DNA of 64,000 bases from Hyphomicrobiales bacterium (GTDB lineage: Bacteria > Pseudomonadota > Alphaproteobacteria > Rhizobiales > Xanthobacteraceae). Location: assembly GCA_016185205.1 (NCBI GenBank), contig JACPOA010000001.1:1-64000 (forward strand), given 5' to 3'. The position numbers were made by a program, and so were the translations under genes. The notes under the pieces are model-generated. The model was not told the DNA's origin and made no database searches. It was given only the letters and a program-made list of their open reading frames with translations. Below are positions 40,871-50,749 of the stretch, one piece after another (within the stretch, counting starts at the first letter, position 1; each line of letters starts with the position of its first letter).

Positions 40871-42667
40871 ATGTCGAAAAATCACAGCTACGTCCTTGGA
40901 ATCAACGCCTATGACCACGACGTCAGCGCCTGCCTGCTGCGCGATGGCGAGATCGCCTACGCGATCGAGAAGGAGCGGATAACGCGGCATAAGCATGCCG
41001 GCGGCTTCTTCCAGGAAGTGGTCGATTACTGTCTGCAGGCCGAGGGCATCATGCTCGACGACGTCGATCTGGTGGTGCGCAATTGCTACGTCCTGCCGGT
41101 CGATGAGCTGGAAGTTCGCATGATCTACCAGGGCGACATGCCCGACCGCGAACTCGCCCAGACATCCAAAAGCCCGCTTTACCTGCCGAAATCCAACAAG
41201 GTGGTGACGGTCTCGCATCATCTCGCCCATGCCTATAGCGCGTTTGCCGTCTGCCCGTTCGACGAGGGCGTGGTGATGGTGGTGGACGGCGTCGGCAATT
41301 ACAGTTCGGATATCAAAGAGCCGGGCCAACTCACCGAGGGCATCAATCCGCTCGCGCGTGAATCGGAGAGCTATTACAGGTTCAAAGGCAGCGAACTCGA
41401 AACGCTGAAGAAGGTGTGGCTGCAGCCGTGTCGCGGAATGCTCAGCGACGAGTTTTTCAACATGGACGGGCTGGGCGCGCTCTATAGCCGCGTCTCGAGC
41501 TACATCTTCGCCGATTGGAATAAGTGCGGCGAAGTGATGGGCCTGGCGCCCTACGGCCGTCCCAACAACTTCAGATCGCTGCTTGAGATGAAAGGTGACG
41601 AGCTGCACGTTCCCGAGTGGGACGCGGAGTTCAACCAGCCTTGGACGCCGGACGGCGTCAAGAAGTGGGAAGCAAGTTCGTCGATGCGCCATTGGGAAGA
41701 CATGGCATGGCGCGTTCAGCACGACGCCGAGGAGGTTCTGCTCGCGCGCGCGCGCTGGCTGCGTGAAACGACCGGCGCCCGGAACCTGTGCCTCGCCGGC
41801 GGCGTGGCGCTCAATTGCGTCGCCAATGGACGCATCGTGCGCGAGGCGGGATTCGACAATGTCTGGATCCAGCCCGCCGCCGGCGACAATGGCATCTCGA
41901 TCGGCTGCGCTTATTACGGCCGCCTGGCCCTGCAGAAAAAGCCGCGCAGCTTCGTGATGAAGCAGGCGACGCTCGGCGTTGCCTACCCGGACGAGGCGGT
42001 CCGACGTGCCGGCAATCCGCTGCTGGTCAGCCACCAGACGTTCGATGGGCCCGATCAGAGCATCTGCCGTGAAGCGGCGAAGCTGTTGGCGGAGGGCAAC
42101 GTGTTCGGCTGGTTCCAGGGCCGTGCCGAATTCGGGCCGCGCGCGCTTGGCAACCGCAGCATCCTGGGCGATCCGCGGCGGGCCGAGATGAAGGACATCC
42201 TGAACAAGCGGGTGAAATTCCGCCAGGCCTTCCGTCCGTTTGCGCCGATCGTGGCCTATGAAAGGGCCAAGGATATTTTCGTCGGCGAGGACGAATCGCC
42301 GTTCATGCTGCGCGCCAAGCAGGTTCGCCCGGAATGGAAGGACCGTATTCCGGCGATCGTCCATGTCGACGGCACCGCCCGCGTGCAAACCGTGCGGCGG
42401 GAGCAGAACGAGCGGATGTATGACCTGCTGATGGACTTCGAGAAGCTGACCGGCGTGCCGGTCCTGGTCAATACGTCGTTCAATATCAAGGGCGAGCCCA
42501 TCGTCGAGACGCCCCAGGACGCGATGAATTGCTTCATCTACACCGGCATCGACTATCTGGCCTTGCACGATACGCTCGTTGCGAAGAATGCGCTCTACAA
42601 GGTCTTGGCGCCGTTCATCAGGATCTATTACGAGTCGCGCTATCACTCGCGCGACGAGACCGATTGA
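40871..42667 (+). CDS. NodU/TobZ-family carbamoyltransferase
   Basis: This 598-residue O-carbamoyltransferase has an N-terminal Kae1-like domain (Y-V-L-G-I-N-A-Y-D-H-D-V-S-A-C-L-L; V-S-H-H-L-A-H-A-Y-S-A-F metal site; V-V-D-G-V-G-N-Y; L-A-G-G-V-A-L-N-C-V-A-N; A-A-G-D-N-G-I-S-I-G) and a C-terminal YrdC-like domain (G-R-A-E-F-G-P-R-A-L-G-N-R-S-I-L; V-L-V-N-T-S-F-N-I-K-G-E-P-I-V). The two active sites convert carbamoyl phosphate and ATP to carbamoyl-AMP and transfer carbamoyl to a hydroxyl. The family modifies Nod factors, antibiotics and surface sugars. No glycan or antibiotic cluster is adjacent, so the acceptor is unknown. Confidence 0.9.
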   Translation: MSKNHSYVLGINAYDHDVSACLLRDGEIAYAIEKERITRHKHAGGFFQEVVDYCLQAEGIMLDDVDLVVRNCYVLPVDELEVRMIYQGDMPDRELAQTSKSPLYLPKSNKVVTVSHHLAHAYSAFAVCPFDEGVVMVVDGVGNYSSDIKEPGQLTEGINPLARESESYYRFKGSELETLKKVWLQPCRGMLSDEFFNMDGLGALYSRVSSYIFADWNKCGEVMGLAPYGRPNNFRSLLEMKGDELHVPEWDAEFNQPWTPDGVKKWEASSSMRHWEDMAWRVQHDAEEVLLARARWLRETTGARNLCLAGGVALNCVANGRIVREAGFDNVWIQPAAGDNGISIGCAYYGRLALQKKPRSFVMKQATLGVAYPDEAVRRAGNPLLVSHQTFDGPDQSICREAAKLLAEGNVFGWFQGRAEFGPRALGNRSILGDPRRAEMKDILNKRVKFRQAFRPFAPIVAYERAKDIFVGEDESPFMLRAKQVRPEWKDRIPAIVHVDGTARVQTVRREQNERMYDLLMDFEKLTGVPVLVNTSFNIKGEPIVETPQDAMNCFIYTGIDYLALHDTLVAKNALYKVLAPFIRIYYESRYHSRDETD

Positions 42668-42897
42668 ACGGGCCCATCGGCATAAACCGTGGGTTGTGTC
42701 GCCGATGGTACTATAGTATGCTTGTTATGAGTGCCAAAAGTCGCGTGGAACTTTGGCAACTCTACTGTATTATCCAATAGTTCGATGCCGGAGCGTGAAC
42801 AAATGATGAATGGGTCGGTCACGACGAGTTCTTAATTTGCTGAGTAGTCTCGCCGTCTTCGTCCCGGAATGAGTTCAGCAGAATGGGAGACAGACTG

Positions 42898-43113
42898 ATG
42901 CAACGGATATTGGTAGCATCGCTGATGGCTTTGTTCTTCGGCCTCTTCAGCATGCCGGCTTTGCAAGCGGCTCCAGCTAGTGGAGCTAGTGGAACGGCGA
43001 TCGGCTCTGCAGCCGACGTGACTGCGTCGGTTGAACAAGCTCAATGGCGCCGCCACCGCCGCCGGCGTCGTCGTTGCCGCCACGGGTGGCGGTCACGGAC
43101 GCGGTGCTGGTAG
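42898..43113 (+). CDS. Small exported protein with basic/aromatic tail
   Basis: This 71-residue product starts M-Q-R-I-L-V-A-S-L-M-A-L-F-F-G-L-F, a signal peptide cut near A-L-Q-A-A-P. A short Ala/Ser-rich mature part (G-A-S-G-T-A-I-G-S-A-A-D) leads to a strongly Arg/Trp-rich C-terminus with W-R-R-H-R-R-R-R-R and two Cys. I recall similar tiny proteins ending in R-R-x-C-W from Bradyrhizobiaceae, without known function. GGGAGA lies 7 bases before ATG 42898. Confidence 0.55.
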   Translation: MQRILVASLMALFFGLFSMPALQAAPASGASGTAIGSAADVTASVEQAQWRRHRRRRRRCRHGWRSRTRCW

Positions 43114-43223
43114 AGCTAAGAACGCCAGCAGCGTTCGAATTGGCGGGCCGCTGGCGCAAGCCGGCGGCTCGTTTGTTTAGGTGAACACACTCACGCATGT
43201 CCGCGGCTTTCGCCGTGCATAAG

Positions 43224-44303
43224 TCATCGGGCATAATGCTGCATGGCCAGCGGCCGCGCGTTTGCGCCATGGCTGCCTTCTAGCGGAAGCGCGAGGCATG
43301 CAGCGTACCGCTCCGCCGGAATGCGCCGACTGGTTGCGCAGCGATCGAAGATCGCGAGATCCTTTGGGCTGCGATATGCCATGTAGGGCACCACCGCAAA
43401 GCGCCCATCATCGGCAAAGCTGCCGTACCGATTGATCCGGCCTTTGAGATTCGGTGCGACCGCGAGAATGGCCTGCCGGAATGTATCGCCATCGATGAAA
43501 TTGTCGGGCATCTGGTCAAACGGGCCGTCCAGGTAATTGTTCGCCACCACATTGCCATGGTAGACGCCGATCAGAATTTTTCGGTCGCGATGCTGATCGC
43601 GGTAGACTGCGAACCCCGTGCGCTTGCCGATCAGAATGCGCCCGTCGCCGACCGGAGCAGGCACGAACACGTCGGCGGGTCTGACAGTTTCGTCGAGAAT
43701 GTAGTGGAACAGTTTCAGTCTGGCATTGAACACCAGGAAAAACCTGATCCCCGATTCATCGAAGATCGGACCGATGAATTGATCGTTCGGCGCCAGCGCC
43801 GCCGCCGGCGGTTTGATCTGCGACAGGTCGTTGAGCGCAAAGACGACGCTCTTCTGGCCGTGGCTCACCCGGTAGGCCAGCGGCTCAAGCTGCTCCACCG
43901 TGACGCCGTCCGATAAGCCAAGGACGCGCGCGGTACCTTCCGTGTCTTCCAGCCAGGCAGCCCGATCTTCGTAATAGGAGAACACCACCTTGCCTTCGGC
44001 GCGCAGGCGCGCGTCGAGCTTGATGTTGCCGGCATAGCGTATGCCGTTGAGGTCGAACGAGAAGTAATAGTGGTTTTCGGTCGGATAGACCTTGACCCGC
44101 GCGGGCAGGCTGCCGAGCACGTAGGCAAACACCGCCATCGGATCGTCGATCGCCAGCCTGTGGCTGCGCGCCAGCTCGGCAATATAAGCCTCGTTGGTGT
44201 TGAGGCGCGGCGGCTCGCCGTCTTGCGCGGCGGCTGAGGAAACCGCAATCGCGGCGCCGAGCATGGCAATCGCTCGATGCAGGGTTTTTCGGAGTTTGAT
44301 CAT
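43224..44303 (-). CDS. Exported protein of unknown function
   Basis: This 359-residue protein has a signal peptide (M-I-K-L-R-K-T-L-H-R-A-I-A-M-L-G-A-A-I-A-V-S-S-A-A-A, cut near residue 27). The mature part has no domain I recognise. It is rich in aromatic beta-strand patterns (N-H-Y-Y-F-S-F-D-L-N-G-I-R-Y-A-G-N-I-K-L; F-F-L-V-F-N-A-R-L-K-L-F-H-Y) and has a D-G-P-F-D-Q-M-P-D-N-F-I-D-G-D-T-F segment near residue 265. It is probably periplasmic. It is divergent from parC with about 120 bp between starts. Confidence 0.7.
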   Translation of the reverse strand: MIKLRKTLHRAIAMLGAAIAVSSAAAQDGEPPRLNTNEAYIAELARSHRLAIDDPMAVFAYVLGSLPARVKVYPTENHYYFSFDLNGIRYAGNIKLDARLRAEGKVVFSYYEDRAAWLEDTEGTARVLGLSDGVTVEQLEPLAYRVSHGQKSVVFALNDLSQIKPPAAALAPNDQFIGPIFDESGIRFFLVFNARLKLFHYILDETVRPADVFVPAPVGDGRILIGKRTGFAVYRDQHRDRKILIGVYHGNVVANNYLDGPFDQMPDNFIDGDTFRQAILAVAPNLKGRINRYGSFADDGRFAVVPYMAYRSPKDLAIFDRCATSRRIPAERYAACLALPLEGSHGANARPLAMQHYAR

Positions 44304-44422
44304 CCCAAGGGTCCTCTGCGTCGTCCCTGATAACTTCGCAATGGATACAGATCAAATTTTGCAGGTGAGAGCTGTGCCGTTCCTCGCTTGTTCATGGTCG
44401 ACTGACGCAGTAGCTATCAGCC

Positions 44423-46702
44423 ATGGGTAAACGTCTGATTCCCCCCGAGAAGGGCGCGGTCGAAGAGGTCGCGTTGCGCGAGGCGCTCGAGGAGCGCTAC
44501 CTCGCCTATGCGCTCTCGACCATCATGAACCGGGCGCTGCCGGATGCGCGCGACGGGCTCAAGCCGGTGCACCGCCGCATCTTGTACGGCATGCGCCTGC
44601 TGCGGCTCGACCCCGGCTCGGCCTTCAAGAAGTCGGCCAAGGTGGTCGGCGACGTGATGGGCAATTTCCATCCGCACGGCGACCAGGCGATCTACGACGC
44701 GCTGGTGCGGTTGGCGCAGGACTTCGCCCAGCGCTATCCGCTGGTCGACGGGCAGGGCAATTTCGGCAATATCGACGGCGATAACGCCGCCGCCATGCGC
44801 TACACCGAGGCCCGCCTCACCGAGGTGGCGCGGCTGCTGATCGACGGCATCGACGAGGACGCGGTCGATTTCCGCCCGAGCTATGACGGCACCGGCGAGG
44901 AGCCGGTGGTGCTGCCGGCGGCCTTCCCCAATCTGCTGGCCAACGGCTCGCAAGGCATCGCGGTCGGCATGGCGACCTCGATACCGCCGCACAATGCCGC
45001 CGAGCTGTGCGACGCCGCGCTGTTCCTGATCGACAATCCGAAGGCGCGCAGCCGCACGCTGCTCAAATACGTCAAGGGGCCCGACTTCCCGACCGGCGGC
45101 GTCATCGTCGACACGCCGGAGTCTATCGCGGAAGCCTATACCACCGGCCGCGGCTCGTTCCGCGTGCGCGCGCGCTGGCGCACCGAGGACACCGGTCGCG
45201 GCACCTATGTGGTGGTGATCAACGAAATGCCGTGGCTGGTGCAGAAGTCGCGGCTGGTAGAGAAGCTCGCCGAACTGCTCAACGACAAGAAGCTGCCGCT
45301 GGTCGCCGACGTGCGCGATGAATCGGCCGAGGATGTGCGGCTGGTGATCGAGCCGCGTTCGCGCACGGTCGACGCCGAATTGCTGATGGAATCGCTGTTC
45401 AAGCTGACCGAGCTGGAAAGTCGCATTCCGCTCAACATGAACGTGCTGGTGAAGGGCCGCATCCCGCAGGTGCTGGGCTTAGCCGAGGTGCTGCGCGAAT
45501 GGCTCGACCATCGCCGCGACGTGCTGTTGCGCCGCAGCAAGCACCGGCTGGCGGAGATCGAGCACCGGCTGGAGGTGCTCGGCGGTTATCTGATCGCCTA
45601 TCTCAACCTCGACAAGGTGATCAAGATCATCCGCACGCAGGATGAGCCAAAGCCCGTGCTGATGAAGACCTTCAAGCTCAGCGAGGTGCAGGCCGACGCT
45701 ATCCTCAACATGCGCTTACGCAATTTGCGCAAGCTCGAGGAGATGCAGATCCGCGCCGAAGACAAGGCGCTGCGCGAGGAGCGCACCAAGCTCAAATCGT
45801 TGATCGGCTCGACCGACCAGCAATGGAAGACCATCACCGGCCAGATCAAAGAGATAAAGGAGAAGTTCGGTCCGAAGACCGAACTCGGCAAGCGCCGCAC
45901 GACTTTCGGCATCGCGCCGGCGCATGACGAGGCGGCGATCGAGGAGGCGATGGTGGTGCGCGAGCCGATCACCGTCGTCGTTTCCGAGAAGGGCTGGATC
46001 CGCGCGCTGCGCGGCCATGTCGCCGATCTCTCGGGCGTCACCTTCAAGACCGACGACGCGCTGAAATTCGCGTTCCCGACCGAAACGACGGCGAAGGTTC
46101 TGATCTTCGCCAGCAACGGCAAGTTCTACACGCTCGATGCCTCCAAGCTGCCGGGCGGGCGCGGCCATGGCGAACCGGTGCGCATGTATTTCGATCTCGA
46201 TCAGGACGCCGACGTGGTGGCGGCGCTGGCCTATCAGGGCGGCCGCAAATTCCTGCTGGCGAGCCATGGCGGCAACGGCTTCGTGGTGCCGGAGGAGGAA
46301 GTGCTCGGCACCACGCGCAAGGGCAAGCAGGTGCTCAACCTGAAGGCGCCGGACAGGGCCGCGGCGCTGACCACGGTCGACGGCGAGTTGGCCGCGGTGG
46401 TCGGCGAGAACCGCAAGATGGTGATCTTCAAGCTCGAGCAGGTGCCGGAGATGACGCGCGGTCGCGGCGTTCGGCTGCAGCGCTACAAGGACGGCGGGCT
46501 GTCCGATGTCGCCACCTTCAAGGGTAGCGACGGTCTCACCTGGATCGACTCGGCCTCCCGCAGCTTCACGCTTTCACTCAAGGAGCTGGCCAACTGGCGC
46601 GGCAATCGCGGCGATGCCGGCCGCATCCGGCCCGACCGCTTCCTCACCAACAACAAGTTCCGCAGCACGCCCGCCGCCGGTAAGGCTGACGAGGAAGAAT
46701 AG
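44423..46702 (+). CDS. parC: DNA topoisomerase IV subunit A
   Basis: This 759-residue type IIA topoisomerase subunit decatenates daughter chromosomes with ParE. It has the start of the breakage-reunion domain [25 protein letters not shown], the quinolone-target region [10 protein letters not shown], and the catalytic Tyr in [10 protein letters not shown] near residue 128. The C-terminal beta-pinwheel is shorter than in GyrA and lacks a clear GyrA box. It lies where parC follows recO in related genomes, here separated by four accessory genes. Confidence 0.94.
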   Translation: MGKRLIPPEKGAVEEVALREALEERYLAYALSTIMNRALPDARDGLKPVHRRILYGMRLLRLDPGSAFKKSAKVVGDVMGNFHPHGDQAIYDALVRLAQDFAQRYPLVDGQGNFGNIDGDNAAAMRYTEARLTEVARLLIDGIDEDAVDFRPSYDGTGEEPVVLPAAFPNLLANGSQGIAVGMATSIPPHNAAELCDAALFLIDNPKARSRTLLKYVKGPDFPTGGVIVDTPESIAEAYTTGRGSFRVRARWRTEDTGRGTYVVVINEMPWLVQKSRLVEKLAELLNDKKLPLVADVRDESAEDVRLVIEPRSRTVDAELLMESLFKLTELESRIPLNMNVLVKGRIPQVLGLAEVLREWLDHRRDVLLRRSKHRLAEIEHRLEVLGGYLIAYLNLDKVIKIIRTQDEPKPVLMKTFKLSEVQADAILNMRLRNLRKLEEMQIRAEDKALREERTKLKSLIGSTDQQWKTITGQIKEIKEKFGPKTELGKRRTTFGIAPAHDEAAIEEAMVVREPITVVVSEKGWIRALRGHVADLSGVTFKTDDALKFAFPTETTAKVLIFASNGKFYTLDASKLPGGRGHGEPVRMYFDLDQDADVVAALAYQGGRKFLLASHGGNGFVVPEEEVLGTTRKGKQVLNLKAPDRAAALTTVDGELAAVVGENRKMVIFKLEQVPEMTRGRGVRLQRYKDGGLSDVATFKGSDGLTWIDSASRSFTLSLKELANWRGNRGDAGRIRPDRFLTNNKFRSTPAAGKADEEE

Positions 46703-46704
46703 CT

Positions 46705-46811
46705 GTCATTCCGGGGCGTACGCGACAGCGGGCGAACCCGGAATCCAGAGCCATTCATCGTGATCGCATCTGGATTCCGGGTCCGGCGCGAATGCGCCGT
46801 CCAGGAATGAC
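46705..46811. repeat. 107-bp imperfect palindrome filling the parC-antiporter spacer
   Basis: GTCATTCC at 46705 pairs with GGAATGAC at 46804-46811, and CCCGGAATCCAGA (46737-46749) with TCTGGATTCCGGG (46769-46781). This is a form of the ~100-bp CATTCCGGG...CCGGAATG palindromes scattered through Bradyrhizobiaceae genomes. It occupies nearly all of the 112 bp between the two convergent stops and probably acts as a two-way transcription stop. Confidence 0.7.
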
Positions 46812-46814
46812 GGC

Positions 46815-49229
46815 TCAACTCGCCACGAACAGCAGCGAGCAGTCGACGTCTTCCAGCAACGAGGCGGCGGTGTCGCCGAAAAACAGTTTTTCGCCCGGCC
46901 GGCGGCCGACGCCCATCACGATCAGATTGTGCTCGCGGCGCGCGACCTCGCCGAGAATGGCTTCGTTCGCGGCCTTGTCGGACAGCACCGCGGTGCGGAT
47001 ACTCATGTTATAGCCGTCGGCGATCGCGACGATGTCCTTCAGGATTGCTTCTTCGTGGCGGCGCGTACGCAGGCTACGGCGGGCGCCGCCTTTGCCGTTG
47101 GTGCGTACCGAAACATAGAGCACCGTGACCTGGGCTTTGGTCGCGCGCGCCATCGTAATGGCAACTTCGGCCGCGCGGCGTGCCGGCTCGGTGCCATTCA
47201 CGGGCACCAGGATGCTGAGCTTGCCCGCGGGCTTTTCCCACAAATCGCCGCGCGCAGCCGTGATCGCCAGCGGTCCTTCGAAGCCCAAAGCGAGGGTCGT
47301 CACGCTCTCATGGAAATCCTTGGCGCGCTTGGAGGTCTTCTCCAGCCCGATGATCATGAGATCGTAACCTTTCTTCGCTTCCTCGGCGATGACCTCCGGG
47401 CCCGGAGCTTCGTGCACGATGGTGGTGACGTTCACCGGCGTGTCGACCTTCTCTTCGTCTTTCTGTTTGCTCTTGATCTGCGCGGCCGCTTCCTTGACGG
47501 TCGCGCCCGCGATGGCGGCCTTCTTTTCCTCTGCTTTTTCCTTTTCCTTCCCAACTTTTTCTTGCTGCGCGGATTTTTTGTCGTCGTCGTCTTTCTGCGC
47601 TTCGGATTTCTTGACATCGGCCTTCTTCTCGGCCGCCTTGGTCTCCGTCTTGGCGTCGGTCTTCGATGCGTCCTTGGTGTCGAGCTTCTTGTCTTCGATT
47701 TTGGCAGCGTCCGTGATGTGCAGAACGGTCGTGGGCATGCCGCGCGTGCCGGCCAGCATGCCGGCGATGCGGGATGCAAATTTACCGTTCGGGCTGTCGT
47801 CGGCGGCGATCAACAGGCGCTCGAGGTTATGGACGAAGCCGTGTGCTTCCAATTCCTCGCGTTCCAGCCGCTGCTTTTCCTCCTTGCGCATGGGAATGCG
47901 CGCCAGTGCCCAGCGCAGCGACGGCGGCATGACCAGGGTGGTGATGACCGCCATGGCGACGATCATGGTGAAGAGATCCTGGTTGAGCGCGCCCATCGAC
48001 AGGCCGACGGTCGCGATGATGACTTCGGTCGATCCGCGCGCATTCATGCCGCAGCCCAAAGCGAGGCTCTCGCGTCCGGTGAGGCCGCCGAGCGCGCCGC
48101 CGAGAAATGCGCCGCCGAACTTGCCGATGCTGGCGATCAGGACCAAGCCGACGGTGAGCAAAGCGATGTTCGGGTTGGCCAGGATGGTGAGATCGGCGCT
48201 CAAGCCGGCAATGCCGAAGAAGACGGGGGCAAAGAAGGCCGTGATCAGGCCGCGCAACTGTTCGTCGATATGACGGGTGAGGATCGGGGATTCGCCGATC
48301 AGAATGCCGGCCACGAAGGCGCCGAGCACCGTATGCACGCCGATGAGGTGGGTGATCATCGCCATGCCGCCCATAATGACGAGGATCGCGGTGATCACCG
48401 CGAATTCACTGGCGAAGTTATCGTTGACCCAGCGGATGATGAAAAATACCGCGCGCCGGCCGACGGTCAGGCTCGCCACCATGAACAGGAACGTGCCGAT
48501 CACGCTTTGCGCCAGCGACCAGGCGTCGACCGCGCCGTGCAGAGCCAGGCTGAAGATAATCGACACGATGATCCAGCCGACGCTGTCGTCAATGATGGCG
48601 GAGGCGAGGATGACCTGCCCGACGACGCGGCGCATGAAATTCATTTCGCGCACCACCATCGCCACGATCTTGACCGAAGCGATCGACAAGGCGGTGCCGA
48701 GGAACAGCGAGGTGATCAGCCGCTTGCTCGGGTCCGGCAGCAGCGAGTCGGGCAGCATCTCGCCGAGCGCGACACCGCAGGCGAAGGGGACGACGATGCC
48801 CATCAGCGAGGCAAACACCGAGGCCCGCCCGGTCTGGCGCACCAGCTTGAGATCGGTCTCCATGCCGGTGAGCAGCAGCAGCAGCAGGATGCCGAACTGC
48901 GAGATGGCGTCGATCATCGCCTTTTGGTCGGCGTTCTTGGGAAACAGCGCGTGCTGAAGATCGGGTAGCAGCCAGCCGAACAGCGACGGGCCGAGCAGCA
49001 GCCCAGCGATCAACTGGCCCATCACCGCCGGCTGACGCAGCCGCAGCATGGCTTCGCCGAGCAGGCGGCCGACGATTATCAGCGCCAGAATTTGCCCGAT
49101 GAAGACGACTTCCGACGGCCCTTTGTGGGCCTCGGTGGCGGCGTAAGCCGGGGGCAGCGTCAGCGCGGCCAATGCCGCCGCCAATCGCAACGCGACCAGC
49201 CAGGGTGATCGGGCAGGGTTGGTTGTCAT
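46815..49229 (-). CDS. CPA2-family cation:proton antiporter with universal-stress-protein domains
   Basis: This 804-residue membrane protein has an N-terminal hydrophobic leader, 12 or so membrane segments of a Na+/H+ or K+/H+ exchanger (about residues 40-440, with L-L-L-L-L-T-G-M-E-T-D-L, the antiporter Asp pair in A-S-A-I-I-D-D-S-V-G-W, and G-C-G-M-N-A-R-G-S-T-E), followed by cytoplasmic USP-like domains. The first USP (L-L-I-A-A-D-D-S-P, residue ~467) is interrupted by an extremely charged Lys/Glu/Asp/Ala segment at about residues 505-595. The second USP is complete (S-I-L-V-P-V-N-G-T-E-P; V-M-G-V-G-R-R). USP domains probably gate transport by nucleotide binding. Confidence 0.85.
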   Translation of the reverse strand: MTTNPARSPWLVALRLAAALAALTLPPAYAATEAHKGPSEVVFIGQILALIIVGRLLGEAMLRLRQPAVMGQLIAGLLLGPSLFGWLLPDLQHALFPKNADQKAMIDAISQFGILLLLLLTGMETDLKLVRQTGRASVFASLMGIVVPFACGVALGEMLPDSLLPDPSKRLITSLFLGTALSIASVKIVAMVVREMNFMRRVVGQVILASAIIDDSVGWIIVSIIFSLALHGAVDAWSLAQSVIGTFLFMVASLTVGRRAVFFIIRWVNDNFASEFAVITAILVIMGGMAMITHLIGVHTVLGAFVAGILIGESPILTRHIDEQLRGLITAFFAPVFFGIAGLSADLTILANPNIALLTVGLVLIASIGKFGGAFLGGALGGLTGRESLALGCGMNARGSTEVIIATVGLSMGALNQDLFTMIVAMAVITTLVMPPSLRWALARIPMRKEEKQRLEREELEAHGFVHNLERLLIAADDSPNGKFASRIAGMLAGTRGMPTTVLHITDAAKIEDKKLDTKDASKTDAKTETKAAEKKADVKKSEAQKDDDDKKSAQQEKVGKEKEKAEEKKAAIAGATVKEAAAQIKSKQKDEEKVDTPVNVTTIVHEAPGPEVIAEEAKKGYDLMIIGLEKTSKRAKDFHESVTTLALGFEGPLAITAARGDLWEKPAGKLSILVPVNGTEPARRAAEVAITMARATKAQVTVLYVSVRTNGKGGARRSLRTRRHEEAILKDIVAIADGYNMSIRTAVLSDKAANEAILGEVARREHNLIVMGVGRRPGEKLFFGDTAASLLEDVDCSLLFVAS

Positions 49230-49327
49230 TATTGGCGTCTGTCCCCCGCGCCCTTGAATCGGAAGCTCTCAAGCCGGCGACAACCCGACCGGACTCGAAA
49301 AGTTCCATGCCCAAAGTGCCGTGGTTT

Positions 49328-49350
49328 TTGCAATTGCAAACTATTTGCAA
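49328..49350 (+). promoter_or_regulatory. Triple TTGCAA motif upstream of mntH (candidate Mur/Fur-type box)
   Basis: TTGCAA occurs at 49328, 49334 and 49345. Rhizobial Fur-like manganese regulator Mur binds TGCAA-rich dyads in front of manganese uptake genes, so this is a likely Mn-responsive operator located 50 bp upstream of the mntH ATG. No consensus search was possible. Confidence 0.55.
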
Positions 49351-49399
49351 TAAGGTATTGTTCCAATAATGTGGTTTATAGGGGACGGAATCGAAGGCC

Positions 49400-50749
49400 A
49401 TGACGGCGACGCCATCACTACCGACTGAAACGGTTCCCGGCTGGCGGCGCGACCGTGGCCGTCCGGCCCTGGCCGAAGTGTTCGGCTCGATCGCCACGCG
49501 GCCGACCGGCCCGCTTTGGCGCAAGCTGGCTGCCTTTCTCGGACCCGGTTATCTGGTCGCGGTCGGCTATATGGACCCCGGCAATTGGGCCACCTCGCTC
49601 GCCGGCGGCTCCAAGTTCGGCTACGCGCTGCTGACCGTCGCGTTGCTTTCCAACCTGATGGCGATCCTGCTGCAGGCGCTGTGCGCGCGGCTCGGCATCG
49701 GCGCCGGGCGCGATCTGGCGCAGGCCTGCCGCGACGCCTTCCCGCGCGCGCTGTCATGGCCGTTGTGGGTGATCACCGAAATCGCGATCTGCTCGACCGA
49801 TCTCGCCGAAGTCATCGGCACCGCCATCGGTCTCAATTTGCTGTTCGGCATTCCGCTCGAGATCGGCGTTTTGATCACGGCGCTCGACGTGTTCCTGATC
49901 CTGTGGATGCAGAACCTCGGCTTCCGCTGGATCGAGGCTTTCATCGTCACGCTGCTGGGTATCATCGCGATCTCCTTCGCCATCCAGATTGCGCTTGCCG
50001 ATCCGGAATGGGGCGCGGTGATCCGCGGCTTTGCGCCGACCACCAACATCCTCACCAATCCCGACATGTTGTATCTCGCGATCGGCATCATCGGTGCGAC
50101 CGTGATGCCGCATAATCTCTATCTGCATTCCGGCGTGGTGCAGACCCGCCGCTTTGGCGAAAGCGTTCCGGAGAAGCGCGAGGCGATCAAGCTCGCCACC
50201 ATCGATTCCACCATCGCGCTGATGTTCGCGCTGCTGATCAATGCCTCGATTCTGATTCTGGCGGCGGCAACCTTCAACAAGGCCGGACAGACCGATGTTT
50301 CCGAACTCGGCGAAGTTCACAAGCTGATCGCGCCGCTGCTCGGCTCCGGCATGGCGCCGACTTTGTTCGCGATCGCGCTATTGTGCTGCGGCCTCAATTC
50401 AACGGTGACCGCCACGCTGGCCGGTCAGATCGTGATGGAAGGCTTTATCGACATCCGGCTGCCGCCTTGGGCGCGGCGACTGATGACACGGGCTATTGCC
50501 ATTATTCCGGCGGCCATCATAACCATCTGGTACGGCGAAGCGGGAACGGCGAAGCTGCTGATCCTCAGTCAGGTGGTGCTTGGGGTCGCGCTGCCATTCT
50601 CGATCGTGCCACTGGTCATGTTCACGGCCGACCGCGGAAAGATGGGCGAGCTGATCGCGCCGCGCTGGGTGAGTGCGCTCGCGGCGGCCACCGCGGCCGT
50701 CCTCATCGCGCTCAATTTCAAGCTGATCTACGACCTGGTGACCGCATGA
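49400..50749 (+). CDS. mntH: Nramp-type Mn2+/H+ symporter
   Basis: This 449-residue Nramp transporter takes up Mn2+ (and Fe2+) across the inner membrane. It has 11 membrane segments, the metal-binding D-P-G-N in [12 protein letters not shown] in TM1 near residue 57, and the TM6 motif [10 protein letters not shown] near 234; both are diagnostic. The start follows a TTGCAA-rich promoter region. The TGA stop lies inside the 45-nt palindromic repeat. Confidence 0.94.
   Translation: MTATPSLPTETVPGWRRDRGRPALAEVFGSIATRPTGPLWRKLAAFLGPGYLVAVGYMDPGNWATSLAGGSKFGYALLTVALLSNLMAILLQALCARLGIGAGRDLAQACRDAFPRALSWPLWVITEIAICSTDLAEVIGTAIGLNLLFGIPLEIGVLITALDVFLILWMQNLGFRWIEAFIVTLLGIIAISFAIQIALADPEWGAVIRGFAPTTNILTNPDMLYLAIGIIGATVMPHNLYLHSGVVQTRRFGESVPEKREAIKLATIDSTIALMFALLINASILILAAATFNKAGQTDVSELGEVHKLIAPLLGSGMAPTLFAIALLCCGLNSTVTATLAGQIVMEGFIDIRLPPWARRLMTRAIAIIPAAIITIWYGEAGTAKLLILSQVVLGVALPFSIVPLVMFTADRGKMGELIAPRWVSALAAATAAVLIALNFKLIYDLVTA

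Noticed and set aside
46929..48968. 679-codon open frame antisense to the CPA2 antiporter
   Set aside because: Shadow; the repetitive Phe/Leu run is the complement of the Lys/Glu-rich insert.
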